DNA of 7,512 nucleotides, taken from the NCBI GenBank assembly GCA_021404985.1, contig QWHP01000131.1:1-7512 (forward strand). Direction: 5' to 3'. Every line of letters begins with the position of its first letter. The first letter of the stretch is position 1. This DNA is from Actinobacteria bacterium ATB1. Its GTDB lineage: Bacteria > Actinomycetota > Acidimicrobiia > UBA2766. This document shows positions 1 through 6,272 of this stretch, piece by piece. A model generated the notes under the pieces. The model was not told the origin of the DNA, made no database searches, and saw nothing but the letters and a program-made list of their open reading frames with translations. A program made the position numbers and the translations under genes.

Positions 1-1
1 C

Positions 2-52
2 TCCCGGTTCGTTCCCTACGAAGAGGGAATTCCCCTTCCGCAACAGACCTGA
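2..52 (+). CDS. Possible 3' end of an upstream gene (partial)
   Basis: Reading from base 2 gives 16 sense codons, SRFVPYEEGIPLPQQT, then a TGA at 50-52, three bases before the ATG of the next gene. Tight spacing of this kind is typical of the operon that follows. The other two forward frames are also open over this short stretch, so an open frame alone proves little, and third-position GC is only moderate. A segment like RFVPY loosely recalls the C-terminus of serine hydroxymethyltransferase (glyA), a gene often found near atp operons, but the fragment is too short to identify. It may instead be untranslated leader of the following gene. Confidence 0.3.
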   Translation, partial: SRFVPYEEGIPLPQQT

Positions 53-55
53 GAC

Positions 56-1384
56 ATGGCAGGAGTCCTCCTCGCAGACGGAGTCGTGTTCCTCGTGGCC
101 TTCCTGGTCACGTGGTTCCTGACCCCCGTCGCTGCGGCTGTGGCGAAGAGGACGGGGGCACTTGCCATCCCCAATGAACGCAGTCTCCACACCGAGCCCA
201 CCCCCTACCTCGGGGGTGCGGCCATGTACGCGGGTCTGATAGCCGCCTTTCTCGTGGCCGTCCTCCTGCCCCCGCTGCGCGACGCGATCTTCGGCGGCCC
301 CGCGGTGCTGGGGGTCCTCGGCGCCGCAACCGTGATCTTCGCCGTGATGACCCTCGACGACATGCGGGACATCAGCCCGCCGGCGAAGCTCGCGGGCATG
401 GTGCTCGCTGCCGGAATCCTCTATCTGCTCAACGTGACGATGGTGCACATAAGGGTGCCGTTCCTCGGAGTCCTCGCCCTCTCCCCCGACCTCGCCCCGC
501 TCGTGACGGCAGCCTGGGTGATCCTCTTCTGCAACGCCATGAACCTCATCGACGGCTTGGACGGTCTCGCCGCCGGGGTGGCGGCCATAGCCGCGGCTGC
601 GATGTTCGTCTTCGCCGTCCGGCTGCAGTCGGTCGGCTTCCTCGAGCTCGAGTCGCTCGGCCCGGTCATCCTCGCAGCAGCGTGCGGCATGGCGCTGGGA
701 TTCCTGCGCTGGAACTTCCATCCGGCGAAGATCTACATGGGGGACGCAGGCGCGATGCTGCTCGGACTCCTCTTCGCAGCGTCGACGATGCTGATCGGTG
801 GCCGGATCACCGCGTCGTACAGCGGGCAGACGTTCTTCTTCTTCGCGCCGATGCTGATCCCGCTGATAATCCTCGCGATCCCCCTCGCCGATGTCCTGAT
901 CAGCTTCCTGCGCCGCATCGCCAGCGGCCAGTCGTGGCACGTCGCAGACAGGGCGCACCTGCACCACCGTCTGCTCGACCTCGGTCACGGTGAGAGGCGC
1001 GCCGTTCTCATGATCTACGCATGGACGGCCTTGCTCGCGCTCACAGTCCTGGTGCCTGCCTTCACGGGCCGGGGCAACGCGGTCGTGCCATTCGCGCTCG
1101 CCGGGCTCGCGCTGTTCCTCTTTGCCGTGTTCCATCCCGGCAATCCGAAGCGGCCCGTCATCGTCTGGCGAGGCAAGCATGTCCGGGCCGGAGAGGCACC
1201 GGAGCCGCACTGGCAGAGTGGAGGCATCACCGATCCGGGCGGGGCGATGACGTCGGCCGGGGACCCGAATGTGGCCCATGGAGCGCCGGACGAGGTCCGG
1301 AGGGAGGGCATCGCTGGACCCGATGTCGATGCTGTGGGGGAGGCGGCAGTGCCTGATTTTGCCCCTCGCGTCCCGACCCACTAG
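56..1384 (+). CDS. wecA: Polyprenyl-phosphate N-acetylhexosamine-1-phosphate transferase (WecA/TagO/MraY family)
   Basis: An integral membrane enzyme of 442 aa that should transfer a sugar-1-phosphate, most likely GlcNAc-1-P from UDP-GlcNAc, onto undecaprenyl or decaprenyl phosphate. This is the first membrane step in making cell-wall-linked or surface glycans. Family motifs are all present in order: the RSLHTEPTPYLGG cytoplasmic loop (about 42-54), the metal-binding DDMRD (101-105), NAMNLIDGLDG (160-170) with D166 and D169, MGDAG (228-232), and the HLHHRL motif (301-306) that corresponds to HIHH in WecA. About eleven hydrophobic segments run from residue 4 to 360. HLHH and the lack of MraY-specific features favour WecA/TagO over MraY. 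Residues about 362-442 form a polar, Pro/Gly/Asp-rich cytoplasmic tail that looks poorly constrained. The ATG at 56 is the only sensible start, since an in-frame TGA lies just upstream at 50-52. The Shine-Dalgarno sequence is weak; the purine run AAGAGGGAA at 21-29 is too far away. An actinobacterial wecA-type gene next to atp genes is a known arrangement, for example in mycobacteria. The exact sugar and lipid cannot be told from sequence. Confidence 0.9.
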   Translation: MAGVLLADGVVFLVAFLVTWFLTPVAAAVAKRTGALAIPNERSLHTEPTPYLGGAAMYAGLIAAFLVAVLLPPLRDAIFGGPAVLGVLGAATVIFAVMTLDDMRDISPPAKLAGMVLAAGILYLLNVTMVHIRVPFLGVLALSPDLAPLVTAAWVILFCNAMNLIDGLDGLAAGVAAIAAAAMFVFAVRLQSVGFLELESLGPVILAAACGMALGFLRWNFHPAKIYMGDAGAMLLGLLFAASTMLIGGRITASYSGQTFFFFAPMLIPLIILAIPLADVLISFLRRIASGQSWHVADRAHLHHRLLDLGHGERRAVLMIYAWTALLALTVLVPAFTGRGNAVVPFALAGLALFLFAVFHPGNPKRPVIVWRGKHVRAGEAPEPHWQSGGITDPGGAMTSAGDPNVAHGAPDEVRREGIAGPDVDAVGEAAVPDFAPRVPTH

Positions 1385-1442
1385 GTTGTGCACAGATTCA
1401 CAAAGTCTCCCCCTTCCCCGGACACCCATTCCCGGACCTGCA
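1385..1442 (+). other. Intergenic gap between wecA and atpZ
   Basis: This 58-base stretch is less G/C-biased at its 5' end than the genes around it and shows no codon bias in any frame. It starts with TTGTGCACA (1386-1394), which contains the perfect 8-base palindrome TGTGCACA (1387-1394). With CACAA at 1399-1403 this also forms a short inverted repeat, TTGTG(8)CACAA. A C/T-rich run (about 1407-1419) follows. I see no well-spaced -35/-10 pair, no terminator hairpin with a T tract, and no good Shine-Dalgarno sequence before the TTG at 1443. It could hold a promoter or operator for the atp genes, but this is not shown. Confidence 0.35.
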
Positions 1443-1859
1443 TTGGCCACGAAGTCCCGACGCGATCTGTACGAGAACCTCGGTGAGTCCGGCGCGGGCA
1501 TCCACTTCGTCCTCACGATCGCCGTGTTCACACTCGCGGGCCTCGGACTCGACCGGCTCTTCGGCACGGATCCGGCTCTCACGATCGTCTTCGGCGTGAT
1601 CGGCTTCGTGGGCGGGTTCCTCCGGGTGGTCTACTGGGAACAGTACGAGGACGCCCGCCGCAGGACGCTCGGACGTCCGGAGCGCAGACAGCGCGAGGTG
1701 CCCGAGGTCCTCAGGGAGAAGGCCGGCGCCGCAGGCACGCGGCTGCGTGGGGACGTGTCCGGTGTAGCCACCATGGCCGACTACAGGCCGCGCCGATTCG
1801 GCGATCCCGTCCCCGAGAGCCTCGTCGTGGCTTCGGGCGTACCGGAAGGCGACGCGTGA
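1443..1859 (+). CDS. atpZ: AtpZ-like small membrane protein (F1Fo ATP synthase accessory, AtpZ/AtpI family)
   Basis: A 138-aa protein with two predicted membrane helices (about 20-37 and 45-64) joined by the short loop DRLFGTDP (37-44). The pattern is a GESGAGIHF entry, a Gly-rich first helix, a GLGLDRLFGTDP turn, then GVIGFVGGFLRVVYW. It matches the AtpZ family of putative F1Fo accessory proteins, which in other bacteria sit before atpI/atpB and have been linked to Mg2+/Ca2+ transport and synthase assembly. Residues 65-138 form a charged, Arg-rich cytoplasmic tail, longer than in typical AtpZ proteins, which end soon after helix 2. I chose the TTG at 1443 because homology-like sequence begins right after it. 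An in-frame ATG at 1269 would read through the 3' end of wecA and then through the 58-base gap, which has no coding bias. The start has no clear Shine-Dalgarno sequence, so it is not certain. The stop overlaps the next gene (GTGATG). Confidence 0.72.
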   Translation: MATKSRRDLYENLGESGAGIHFVLTIAVFTLAGLGLDRLFGTDPALTIVFGVIGFVGGFLRVVYWEQYEDARRRTLGRPERRQREVPEVLREKAGAAGTRLRGDVSGVATMADYRPRRFGDPVPESLVVASGVPEGDA

Positions 1860-2362
1860 TGCCCCGCGGCCTGTCCTTTCTGCCCCGGATGCCCGAGCGG
1901 ACCGACTCCGGCGTCCCGGAGTTCCCGTGCGGCCCCCGGGGTGTCGAGACCCGCATGGTCCGCCAGATGGTGCCCTTCCTCGTGCTCCTCACGCCGGTGG
2001 CACTGGTGCTCGGCTGGATCCTTCGTGGACCCGAGGGGCTCGTCTCCGCCGGGATCGGTGTCGCCCTCGGCTTCGGGAACCTGTGGTTCTCGGCTTTCAT
2101 GCTCGAGCGCGCAGCCCGCATAAGCCCGCAGATGCTGATGGCCGCAGCGATGATGGGCTTCATCGCGCGACTCCTCGTGCTGACCGGAGTCGTCGTGCTC
2201 CTTGGTCTTCTTCCGTTCGTCGACGTCCCCACTCTCGTGATCGTCCTCGTCGCCACTCACCTCGTTCTCGTGGTCGGCGAGACCGCCGTCATAACCGCCG
2301 ACGATCGTGAGCGCCGGCACGACCGGCTCGCCCGGCAAGTCTCCGAAAGGAACCCAGCCTGA
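1856..2362 (+). CDS. atpI: AtpI-like ATP synthase accessory membrane protein
   Basis: A 168-aa protein with a polar N-terminal segment (about 1-36) and four predicted membrane helices (about 37-54, 61-82, 93-120, 124-144), followed by a charged C-terminal tail (DDRERRHDRL). Four helices, a Gly-rich second helix with the GFGNLW turn, and a place directly before atpB fit the ATP synthase subunit I family. Members assist c-ring assembly or stability in some bacteria and are often dispensable. Sequence in this family is poorly conserved, so position is a large part of the evidence. Two starts are possible, GTG at 1856 and ATG at 1859. The ATG shares one base with the atpZ stop (TGATG). A GGAAGG at 1844-1849 lies 6 and 9 bases upstream of them, so either works. 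A later ATG at 1955 would leave only the membrane core. The stop TGA overlaps the atpB start by one base. Confidence 0.7.
   Translation: MMPRGLSFLPRMPERTDSGVPEFPCGPRGVETRMVRQMVPFLVLLTPVALVLGWILRGPEGLVSAGIGVALGFGNLWFSAFMLERAARISPQMLMAAAMMGFIARLLVLTGVVVLLGLLPFVDVPTLVIVLVATHLVLVVGETAVITADDRERRHDRLARQVSERNPA
2346..2351 (+). promoter_or_regulatory. Ribosome binding site of atpB
   Basis: AAAGGA lies 10 bases before the ATG at 2362, inside the last codons of atpI. Combined with the TGATG overlap at 2360-2364, it suggests that atpB translation is coupled to that of the gene before it. Confidence 0.5.
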
Positions 2363-3129
2363 TGCTCCTGGCACACGACATCCCGATCCCGACGTTCGAA
2401 GAGCTCTTCGAATGGCCCGAGATCGTTCCCTGGGTGACGAAGTACGTCGTCATCGTGATCCTGGCCGCGGTGATCGCCTTCGTCTTCTGGTTCGCCGCGG
2501 GGCGCAGGCAGGCGCTCGTGCCCAAGGGCGTGCAGAGCATCGGCGAATCGCTCTACCAGTTCATCCGCAACGACATCGTCGTGGACGTCATGGGTGAGTC
2601 GAAAGCTGCCCTCAAGTACGTGCCCTACCTCACGACCTTGTTCTCCTTCATCTTCCTCTGCAACGTCTTCGAGATCATCCCGCCGTTCTTCTTTCCTGCG
2701 ACGTCGCGTCTCGCTCTCCCGCTCGTACTCGCCCTGCTTACGTGGTTCATCTTCGTGATCCAGGGGATCGTGAGCCAGGGTGTCGGCCATTACTTCGGAG
2801 GGGTGCTCTTCCCGGCAGGTGTCCCCAAGCCCCTCTACCTGCTGCTCACGCCGATCGAGTTTGTGTCGGTCTTCTTCGTCAGGCCGCTGACGCTGATGGT
2901 CCGGCTCTTCGCAAACCTCGTAGCCGGCCACACGATCGTCACGCTCATGATCGTGTTCACGGCCGCCAACATGGACTTCGCCGACCCAATCCGCCTTCCC
3001 ATCGGGGTCGTGAGCCTCGCCGGGGGAGTCGCGATGTTCGGCTTCGAGCTCTTCGTGTCGGCCATCCAGGCGTTCGTGTTCACGATCCTCACCGCCGTCT
3101 ACATCGGAGAGTCGATCCACGGACACTGA
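2362..3129 (+). CDS. atpB: F1Fo ATP synthase subunit a (Fo stator, proton channel)
   Basis: A 255-aa membrane subunit that provides the two proton half-channels and faces the rotating c-ring. The hallmark is PLTLMVRLFANLVAGH (175-190), in which R181 matches the essential Arg210 of E. coli. The final helix pair carries FELFVSAIQAFVFTILTAVYIGES, where Q236 matches E. coli Gln252. The E. coli Glu219/His245 pair appears swapped here as H190/E229, an arrangement also common in other bacteria and mitochondria. Membrane segments run at about 27-46, 86-111, 117-139, 157-173, 175-200 and 212-250, and the N-terminus is short. The length is close to the usual 240-270 aa. The start at 2362 is supported by the TGATG overlap with atpI and by the AAAGGA upstream. 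Confidence 0.96.
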   Translation: MLLAHDIPIPTFEELFEWPEIVPWVTKYVVIVILAAVIAFVFWFAAGRRQALVPKGVQSIGESLYQFIRNDIVVDVMGESKAALKYVPYLTTLFSFIFLCNVFEIIPPFFFPATSRLALPLVLALLTWFIFVIQGIVSQGVGHYFGGVLFPAGVPKPLYLLLTPIEFVSVFFVRPLTLMVRLFANLVAGHTIVTLMIVFTAANMDFADPIRLPIGVVSLAGGVAMFGFELFVSAIQAFVFTILTAVYIGESIHGH

Positions 3130-3216
3130 CAGAGCGGAACAGATCGGGAAGACGCACGACAGTTCGAGGAAGTACAGGCGTCGCCATCAGGCGCCGGAGA
3201 CAAGGAGACACAAGAC
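3130..3216 (+). promoter_or_regulatory. atpB-atpE intergenic leader with strong ribosome binding site for atpE
   Basis: At 87 bases this is the longest gap inside the atp cluster. The last part, about 3196-3216, is purine- and A-rich and holds AAGGAG at 3202-3207, nine bases before the ATG. A weak stem is possible just upstream: GGCGT (3177-3181) with GCGCC (3191-3195), one pair being G-U. In E. coli the matching gap enhances translation of atpE, which is needed in about ten copies per complex. A similar role here is inference. No ORF or terminator is visible. Confidence 0.55.
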
Positions 3217-3447
3217 ATGTTGCTGGCACAGCAAGCGGCAGATCTCGCACCGATCGGGCAGGGCCTCGTCTACGGCCTCGCCGCCATCGGCCCCGGTATC
3301 GGCATCGGCTACATCGCCGCCGCCGCTATCGAGGCGTCTGCCCGTCAGCCCGAACTCGCCGGACAGAGCCGTACCACGATGTTCCTGGGCAGCGCCTTCA
3401 CCGAGGCCCTCGCCCTGCTCGGGTTCGTGCTCTTCTTCCTGATCTGA
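3217..3447 (+). CDS. atpE: F1Fo ATP synthase subunit c (proteolipid of the rotor ring)
   Basis: A 76-aa hairpin of two membrane helices that oligomerises into the proton-driven rotor ring. Helix 1 carries the glycine-repeat packing motif GPGIGIG (G25, G27, G29, G31), with small Ala residues further along it (34-37). The polar loop ARQPE (42-46) is the conserved contact with gamma and epsilon. Helix 2 has GSAFTEALALLGFVLF, where E63 is the proton-binding carboxylate equivalent to E. coli Asp61, the residue modified by DCCD. The Gln in helix 1 and the Ser/Thr after the Glu that mark Na+-binding rings are replaced by I30 and A64, so the ring should be H+-coupled. The start has a strong Shine-Dalgarno sequence (AAGGAG, 3202-3207). 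Length is normal for the family. Confidence 0.96.
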   Translation: MLLAQQAADLAPIGQGLVYGLAAIGPGIGIGYIAAAAIEASARQPELAGQSRTTMFLGSAFTEALALLGFVLFFLI

Positions 3448-3469
3448 CGGACCGCAAGCACGAGAACCT

Positions 3470-3473
3470 GGAG
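3470..3473 (+). promoter_or_regulatory. Ribosome binding site of atpF
   Basis: GGAG ends five bases before the GTG at 3479 and supports this non-ATG start. The first Met codons downstream in this frame lie within or beyond the membrane helix. Confidence 0.55.
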
Positions 3474-3478
3474 CAGCC

Positions 3479-4045
3479 GTGAACCTACTGGCTCTGATAC
3501 TCGCCGCAGAAGAGGGTGCCGAAGGGCACGCCAAGGAAGGCATCAACAAGATCCTCCCCCAGGGCTTCGAGCTCTTCTGGGGGATCCTCATGTTCGTGCT
3601 TCTCTTCCTGCTTCTCTGGAAGTTCGCATTCCCCGCGATCAAGAAGGGTCTCGAGAACCGCTCTGCGACCATCGAGGCAGACCTCAAGCGCGCCGAAGAG
3701 GCCAAGCTCGAAGCCGAGGAGCTCCTCGCCGACTACCGCAAGCAGCTAGCGGGCGCCAAGGAAGAGGCAGCGAAGATCATCGAGGAGGGTCGCAAGACCG
3801 CTGACGAGCTGAAGAAGGAGATCCTCGCCAAGGCTGAAGCCGAGGCGGGCGAGATCGTCGAGGCCGGCCGGCGCGACGTCGAGGGCGCTGTGGCATCGGC
3901 GCAGGCCGAGATGCGGCGCCAGATTGCGGACCTCTCCGTCGACCTCGCCGGGCGCATCCTCGGTCGTGAGCTCGACGTGACCGGGCAGCAGCAGTCGATC
4001 GACGAGTTCGTCGCAGAGCTCGAGTCATTGGAGGCAGGCAAGTGA
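3479..4045 (+). CDS. atpF: F1Fo ATP synthase subunit b (peripheral stalk)
   Basis: A 188-aa protein that anchors the stator stalk in the membrane and holds delta and the alpha/beta head still against rotation. A polar N-terminal segment (1-31) leads into one membrane helix (about 32-50, ELFWGILMFVLLFLLLWKF). The segment FPAIKKGLENRSATIEADL (51-69) then opens a long Glu/Lys/Ala-rich coiled coil (about 58-150). The C-terminal part (about 148-188, with DLAGRILGREL) is the region that binds delta. The helix-plus-coil architecture and the FPAIKKGLENR junction are typical of the family. Unlike mycobacteria there is no fusion to delta. It starts with GTG at 3479 and overlaps atpH by four bases (GTGA, 4042-4045). 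Confidence 0.95.
   Translation: MNLLALILAAEEGAEGHAKEGINKILPQGFELFWGILMFVLLFLLLWKFAFPAIKKGLENRSATIEADLKRAEEAKLEAEELLADYRKQLAGAKEEAAKIIEEGRKTADELKKEILAKAEAEAGEIVEAGRRDVEGAVASAQAEMRRQIADLSVDLAGRILGRELDVTGQQQSIDEFVAELESLEAGK
4030..4034 (+). promoter_or_regulatory. Ribosome binding site of atpH inside atpF
   Basis: GGAGG lies seven bases before the GTG at 4042, within the final codons of atpF. It fixes the atpH start at the GTGA overlap and points to coupled translation. Confidence 0.65.
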
Positions 4046-4578
4046 GCGATCCCGTCGAGGGTTACGCACAGGCCGTCATCGACGTGGCACAGGCCGAGGG
4101 CGTCCTCGAGGACGTCGAGGACGAGCTCTTCAGGCTCGCGCGGACGCTCGAGGCGCACCCGGACCTCATGCAGGGACTGTCGGATCCCGGTGTCCCCGCA
4201 GACCGCCGGCAGGCCATGGTCGAAGAGCTCCTCACGGGAAAGGCTCTGCCCCAGACGACTTCCCTCGTGAGCTTTGTCGTCGGGTCGGGCCAGGGGCGCC
4301 GCATTCAGGAGATCATCGCCCGGGTCCTCGACCTCGCAGCCGAGGAGCGCAACCGCGTCGTTGCCCAGGTCCGGGTTGCGGTACCCCTCGACGACCCGAC
4401 CAAGACCCGGCTCGCCCAGGCGCTGGGTAAGGCGACCGGCAAGACGGTCGAGGTGCGCGCCACGGTCGACAAGTCGGTCATAGGCGGGGTATGGGCGAAG
4501 GTCGGAGACGAGGTCATCGACGGCACCATCCGGAATCGCCTCGAGCGCTTCCGTGAAGGCCTACACAGGAGTACGTGA
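4042..4578 (+). CDS. atpH: F1Fo ATP synthase subunit delta
   Basis: A 178-aa soluble F1 subunit that joins the top of the alpha/beta head to the peripheral stalk. The N-terminal helical domain (about 1-105) begins with the characteristic VEGYAQAVIDVAQAEG (5-20). The C-terminal part contains VPLDDPTKTRLAQALGKATGK (114-134) and the family signature DKSVIGGVWAKVGDEVIDGTI (143-163), close to the usual D-x-x-[IL]-I-G-G-x-x-x-x-x-G-x-x-x-x-D pattern. Length matches the normal 175-185 aa. It begins with a GTG that overlaps the atpF stop, backed by GGAGG at 4030-4034, and ends one base before the atpA ATG. Confidence 0.95.
   Translation: MSDPVEGYAQAVIDVAQAEGVLEDVEDELFRLARTLEAHPDLMQGLSDPGVPADRRQAMVEELLTGKALPQTTSLVSFVVGSGQGRRIQEIIARVLDLAAEERNRVVAQVRVAVPLDDPTKTRLAQALGKATGKTVEVRATVDKSVIGGVWAKVGDEVIDGTIRNRLERFREGLHRST
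4567..4571 (+). promoter_or_regulatory. Ribosome binding site of atpA
   Basis: AGGAG ends eight bases before the ATG at 4580. It lies downstream of an alternative in-frame GTG at 4553 and so decides in favour of 4580 as the alpha start. It sits within the last codons of atpH. Confidence 0.75.
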
Positions 4579-4579
4579 G

Positions 4580-6235
4580 ATGGCAGAACTGGTCATCAAG
4601 CCCGAAGAGATCGCGTCGGTCCTCAAGAAGTATGTCGAGGGCTACAAGTCCGAGCTCGACGTCGAAGAGGTCGGCAAGGTCATCGAGGTGGGCGACGGCA
4701 TCGCACACGTAGTCGGACTCCCGGGCGCTCTCGCGAACGAGATCCTCGAGTTCCAGAACGGCGTGTCCGGTCTGGCCTTCAACCTCGAGGAGACCTCGAT
4801 CGGTGTGATCGTCCTCGGCTCCGCGGACGAGATCGAGGAAGGCATGACCGTCCGCTCGACCGGCCGCATCCTCTCGGTGCCGGTGGGTGACGAGATGCTC
4901 GGCCGGGTGGTCGACCCCCTCGGCCGTCCCCTCGACGGCAGAGGTCCGATTAACGCCTCCGCCTCCCGGATGCTCGAACTCCAGGCACCGACCGTCGTGC
5001 AGCGCCAGCCGGTGCACGAGCCGCTGCAGACCGGCATCAAGGCGATCGACGCGATGACACCCATCGGTCGCGGTCAGCGCCAGCTCGTGATCGGCGACCG
5101 CCAGACCGGCAAGACCGCAGTCTGTGTGGACGCGATCATCAACCAGAAGGGCCAGGGGGTCAAGTGCATCTATGTGGCTTGCGGGCAGAAGGCGTCGACG
5201 GTCGCCGAGATCGTCGAGCAGCTTCGCGAGAACGGAGCGATGGAGTACACGGTCGTCGTGAACGCGCCTGCGTCTGCTCCCGCTCCCTTCCAGTACCTCG
5301 CTCCCTACTCGGGCGCGGCGATCGGTCAGCACTGGATGTACGACGGAGACGCGTCGTTGATCGTGTACGACGACCTGTCCAAGCAGGCCGTTGCCTATAG
5401 GCAGCTCTCGCTGCTCCTGCGCCGCCCGCCAGGACGTGAGGCCTACCCCGGCGACGTGTTCTACCTGCACTCGCGTCTTCTCGAGCGCGCTGCGAAGCTC
5501 TCCGACGACATGGGGGCGGGCTCGATGACGGCCCTGCCGATCATCGAGACACAGGCGAACGACGTCTCGGCCTACATCCCGACGAACGTGATCTCGATCA
5601 CTGACGGTCAGATCTTCCTCGAGACCGACCTCTTCAACGCCGGGCAGCGGCCCGCGATCAACGTCGGCATCTCCGTCTCCCGCGTCGGGGGCAACGCGCA
5701 GGTGAAGGCGATGAAGAAGGTCGCCGGTTCGCTGCGTCTCGACCTCGCCCAGTACCGCGAGCTCGCCGCGTTCGCTGCCTTCGGTTCCGATCTCGATGCG
5801 GCATCCCAGGCCCAGCTTCGCCGCGGTGAGCGTCTCACGGAGCTCCTCAAGCAGAAGCAGTTCACCCCCTACGACGTCGTCGATCAGGTCGTCTCGATCT
5901 GGGCGGCCACCGAGGGGCATCTCGACGACGTTCCGATCCCGGCGGTGCCCGAGTTCGAGCGCGACTGGCTTGCGTTCGTGCACAGCCGGTACTCCAAGGA
6001 AATCGAGGCCCTGCGTACCGGTTACAGCGACGAAGTGGTCGCCACTCTCGAGAAGGCCGTCGCCGAGTTCAAGGACTCCTGGCAGCCCTCAGAGGGTGTG
6101 CGCCTGGCCACGGAGACGCCCGAGGAGCTCGAGAAGCTCGAGGGAGACGTGGAAGCCGCGGAGGCGTACCACGAGATCCACGAGGAGGAGCACCACGGCG
6201 AAGGCGGCACCGGCGGTGGGGGACCGACGATTTGA
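4580..6235 (+). CDS. atpA: F1Fo ATP synthase subunit alpha
   Basis: A 551-aa regulatory nucleotide-binding subunit that alternates with beta in the F1 hexamer. The N-terminal beta-barrel (about 27-95) holds VGKVIEVGDGIAHVVGLPGA. The nucleotide-binding domain has the P-loop GDRQTGKT (172-179), CIYVACGQKASTVAEI (196-211), the Walker B region SLIVYDDLSKQA (259-270) and PGDVFYLHSRLLERAAK (290-306). The signature PAINVGISVSRVGG (358-371) contains R368, matching the arginine finger (Arg376 in E. coli) that reaches the catalytic site on beta. The C-terminal helical domain follows (about 380-500). E. coli alpha has 513 residues; here about 40-45 more (about 505-551) form an acidic helix-prone stretch and a His/Glu- then Gly-rich end (EEEHHGEGGTGGGG). 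Mycobacterial alpha also has a C-terminal extension, known to restrain ATP hydrolysis. Start chosen from the Shine-Dalgarno sequence at 4567-4571 and the conserved MAELVIKPEEI opening. Confidence 0.97.
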   Translation: MAELVIKPEEIASVLKKYVEGYKSELDVEEVGKVIEVGDGIAHVVGLPGALANEILEFQNGVSGLAFNLEETSIGVIVLGSADEIEEGMTVRSTGRILSVPVGDEMLGRVVDPLGRPLDGRGPINASASRMLELQAPTVVQRQPVHEPLQTGIKAIDAMTPIGRGQRQLVIGDRQTGKTAVCVDAIINQKGQGVKCIYVACGQKASTVAEIVEQLRENGAMEYTVVVNAPASAPAPFQYLAPYSGAAIGQHWMYDGDASLIVYDDLSKQAVAYRQLSLLLRRPPGREAYPGDVFYLHSRLLERAAKLSDDMGAGSMTALPIIETQANDVSAYIPTNVISITDGQIFLETDLFNAGQRPAINVGISVSRVGGNAQVKAMKKVAGSLRLDLAQYRELAAFAAFGSDLDAASQAQLRRGERLTELLKQKQFTPYDVVDQVVSIWAATEGHLDDVPIPAVPEFERDWLAFVHSRYSKEIEALRTGYSDEVVATLEKAVAEFKDSWQPSEGVRLATETPEELEKLEGDVEAAEAYHEIHEEEHHGEGGTGGGGPTI

Positions 6236-6272
6236 CGACGCGAACACATGCGAGTGCAGATAGGGAAAGAGA

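Noticed and set aside
1269..1442. Earlier ATG start for the AtpZ-like gene
   Set aside because: It would overlap over 100 bases of wecA out of frame and then read through the 58-base gap, which lacks codon bias. The added residues look nothing like a protein N-terminus of this family.
1385..1442. Sigma-70-type promoter in the wecA-atpZ gap
   Set aside because: TTCACA at 1397-1402 could pass as a -35, but no -10-like hexamer lies at a suitable distance. Other pairings were no better.
3177..3195. Intrinsic terminator between atpB and atpE
   Set aside because: The possible stem is only five pairs, one of them G-U, and no T tract follows. The genes on both sides belong to the same complex.
3217..3447. 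Na+-coupled rotor ring
   Set aside because: The helix-1 Gln and the Ser/Thr after the key Glu that form the Na+ site are absent (I30 and A64), so H+ coupling is expected.
2742..3482. 246-codon + strand frame overlapping the end of atpB, all of atpE and the start of atpF
   Set aside because: It crosses three well-supported genes in another frame and has an Arg/His/Pro-rich composition typical of shadow frames in GC-rich DNA.
4553..4579. Earlier GTG start for atpA, adding nine residues
   Set aside because: AGGAG at 4567-4571 is correctly spaced for the ATG at 4580 and lies downstream of the GTG. The ATG also gives the usual alpha N-terminus.
4514..5983. 489-codon open frame on the minus strand opposite atpA (likewise 2257-3126 opposite atpB and 6069-7217 opposite atpG)
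   Set aside because: Each is in exact codon register with the sense gene. In that register an antisense stop needs a sense TTA, CTA or TCA codon, which are rare at this GC content. The predicted proteins are low-complexity, Arg/Asp/His-rich and unlike any family I know.
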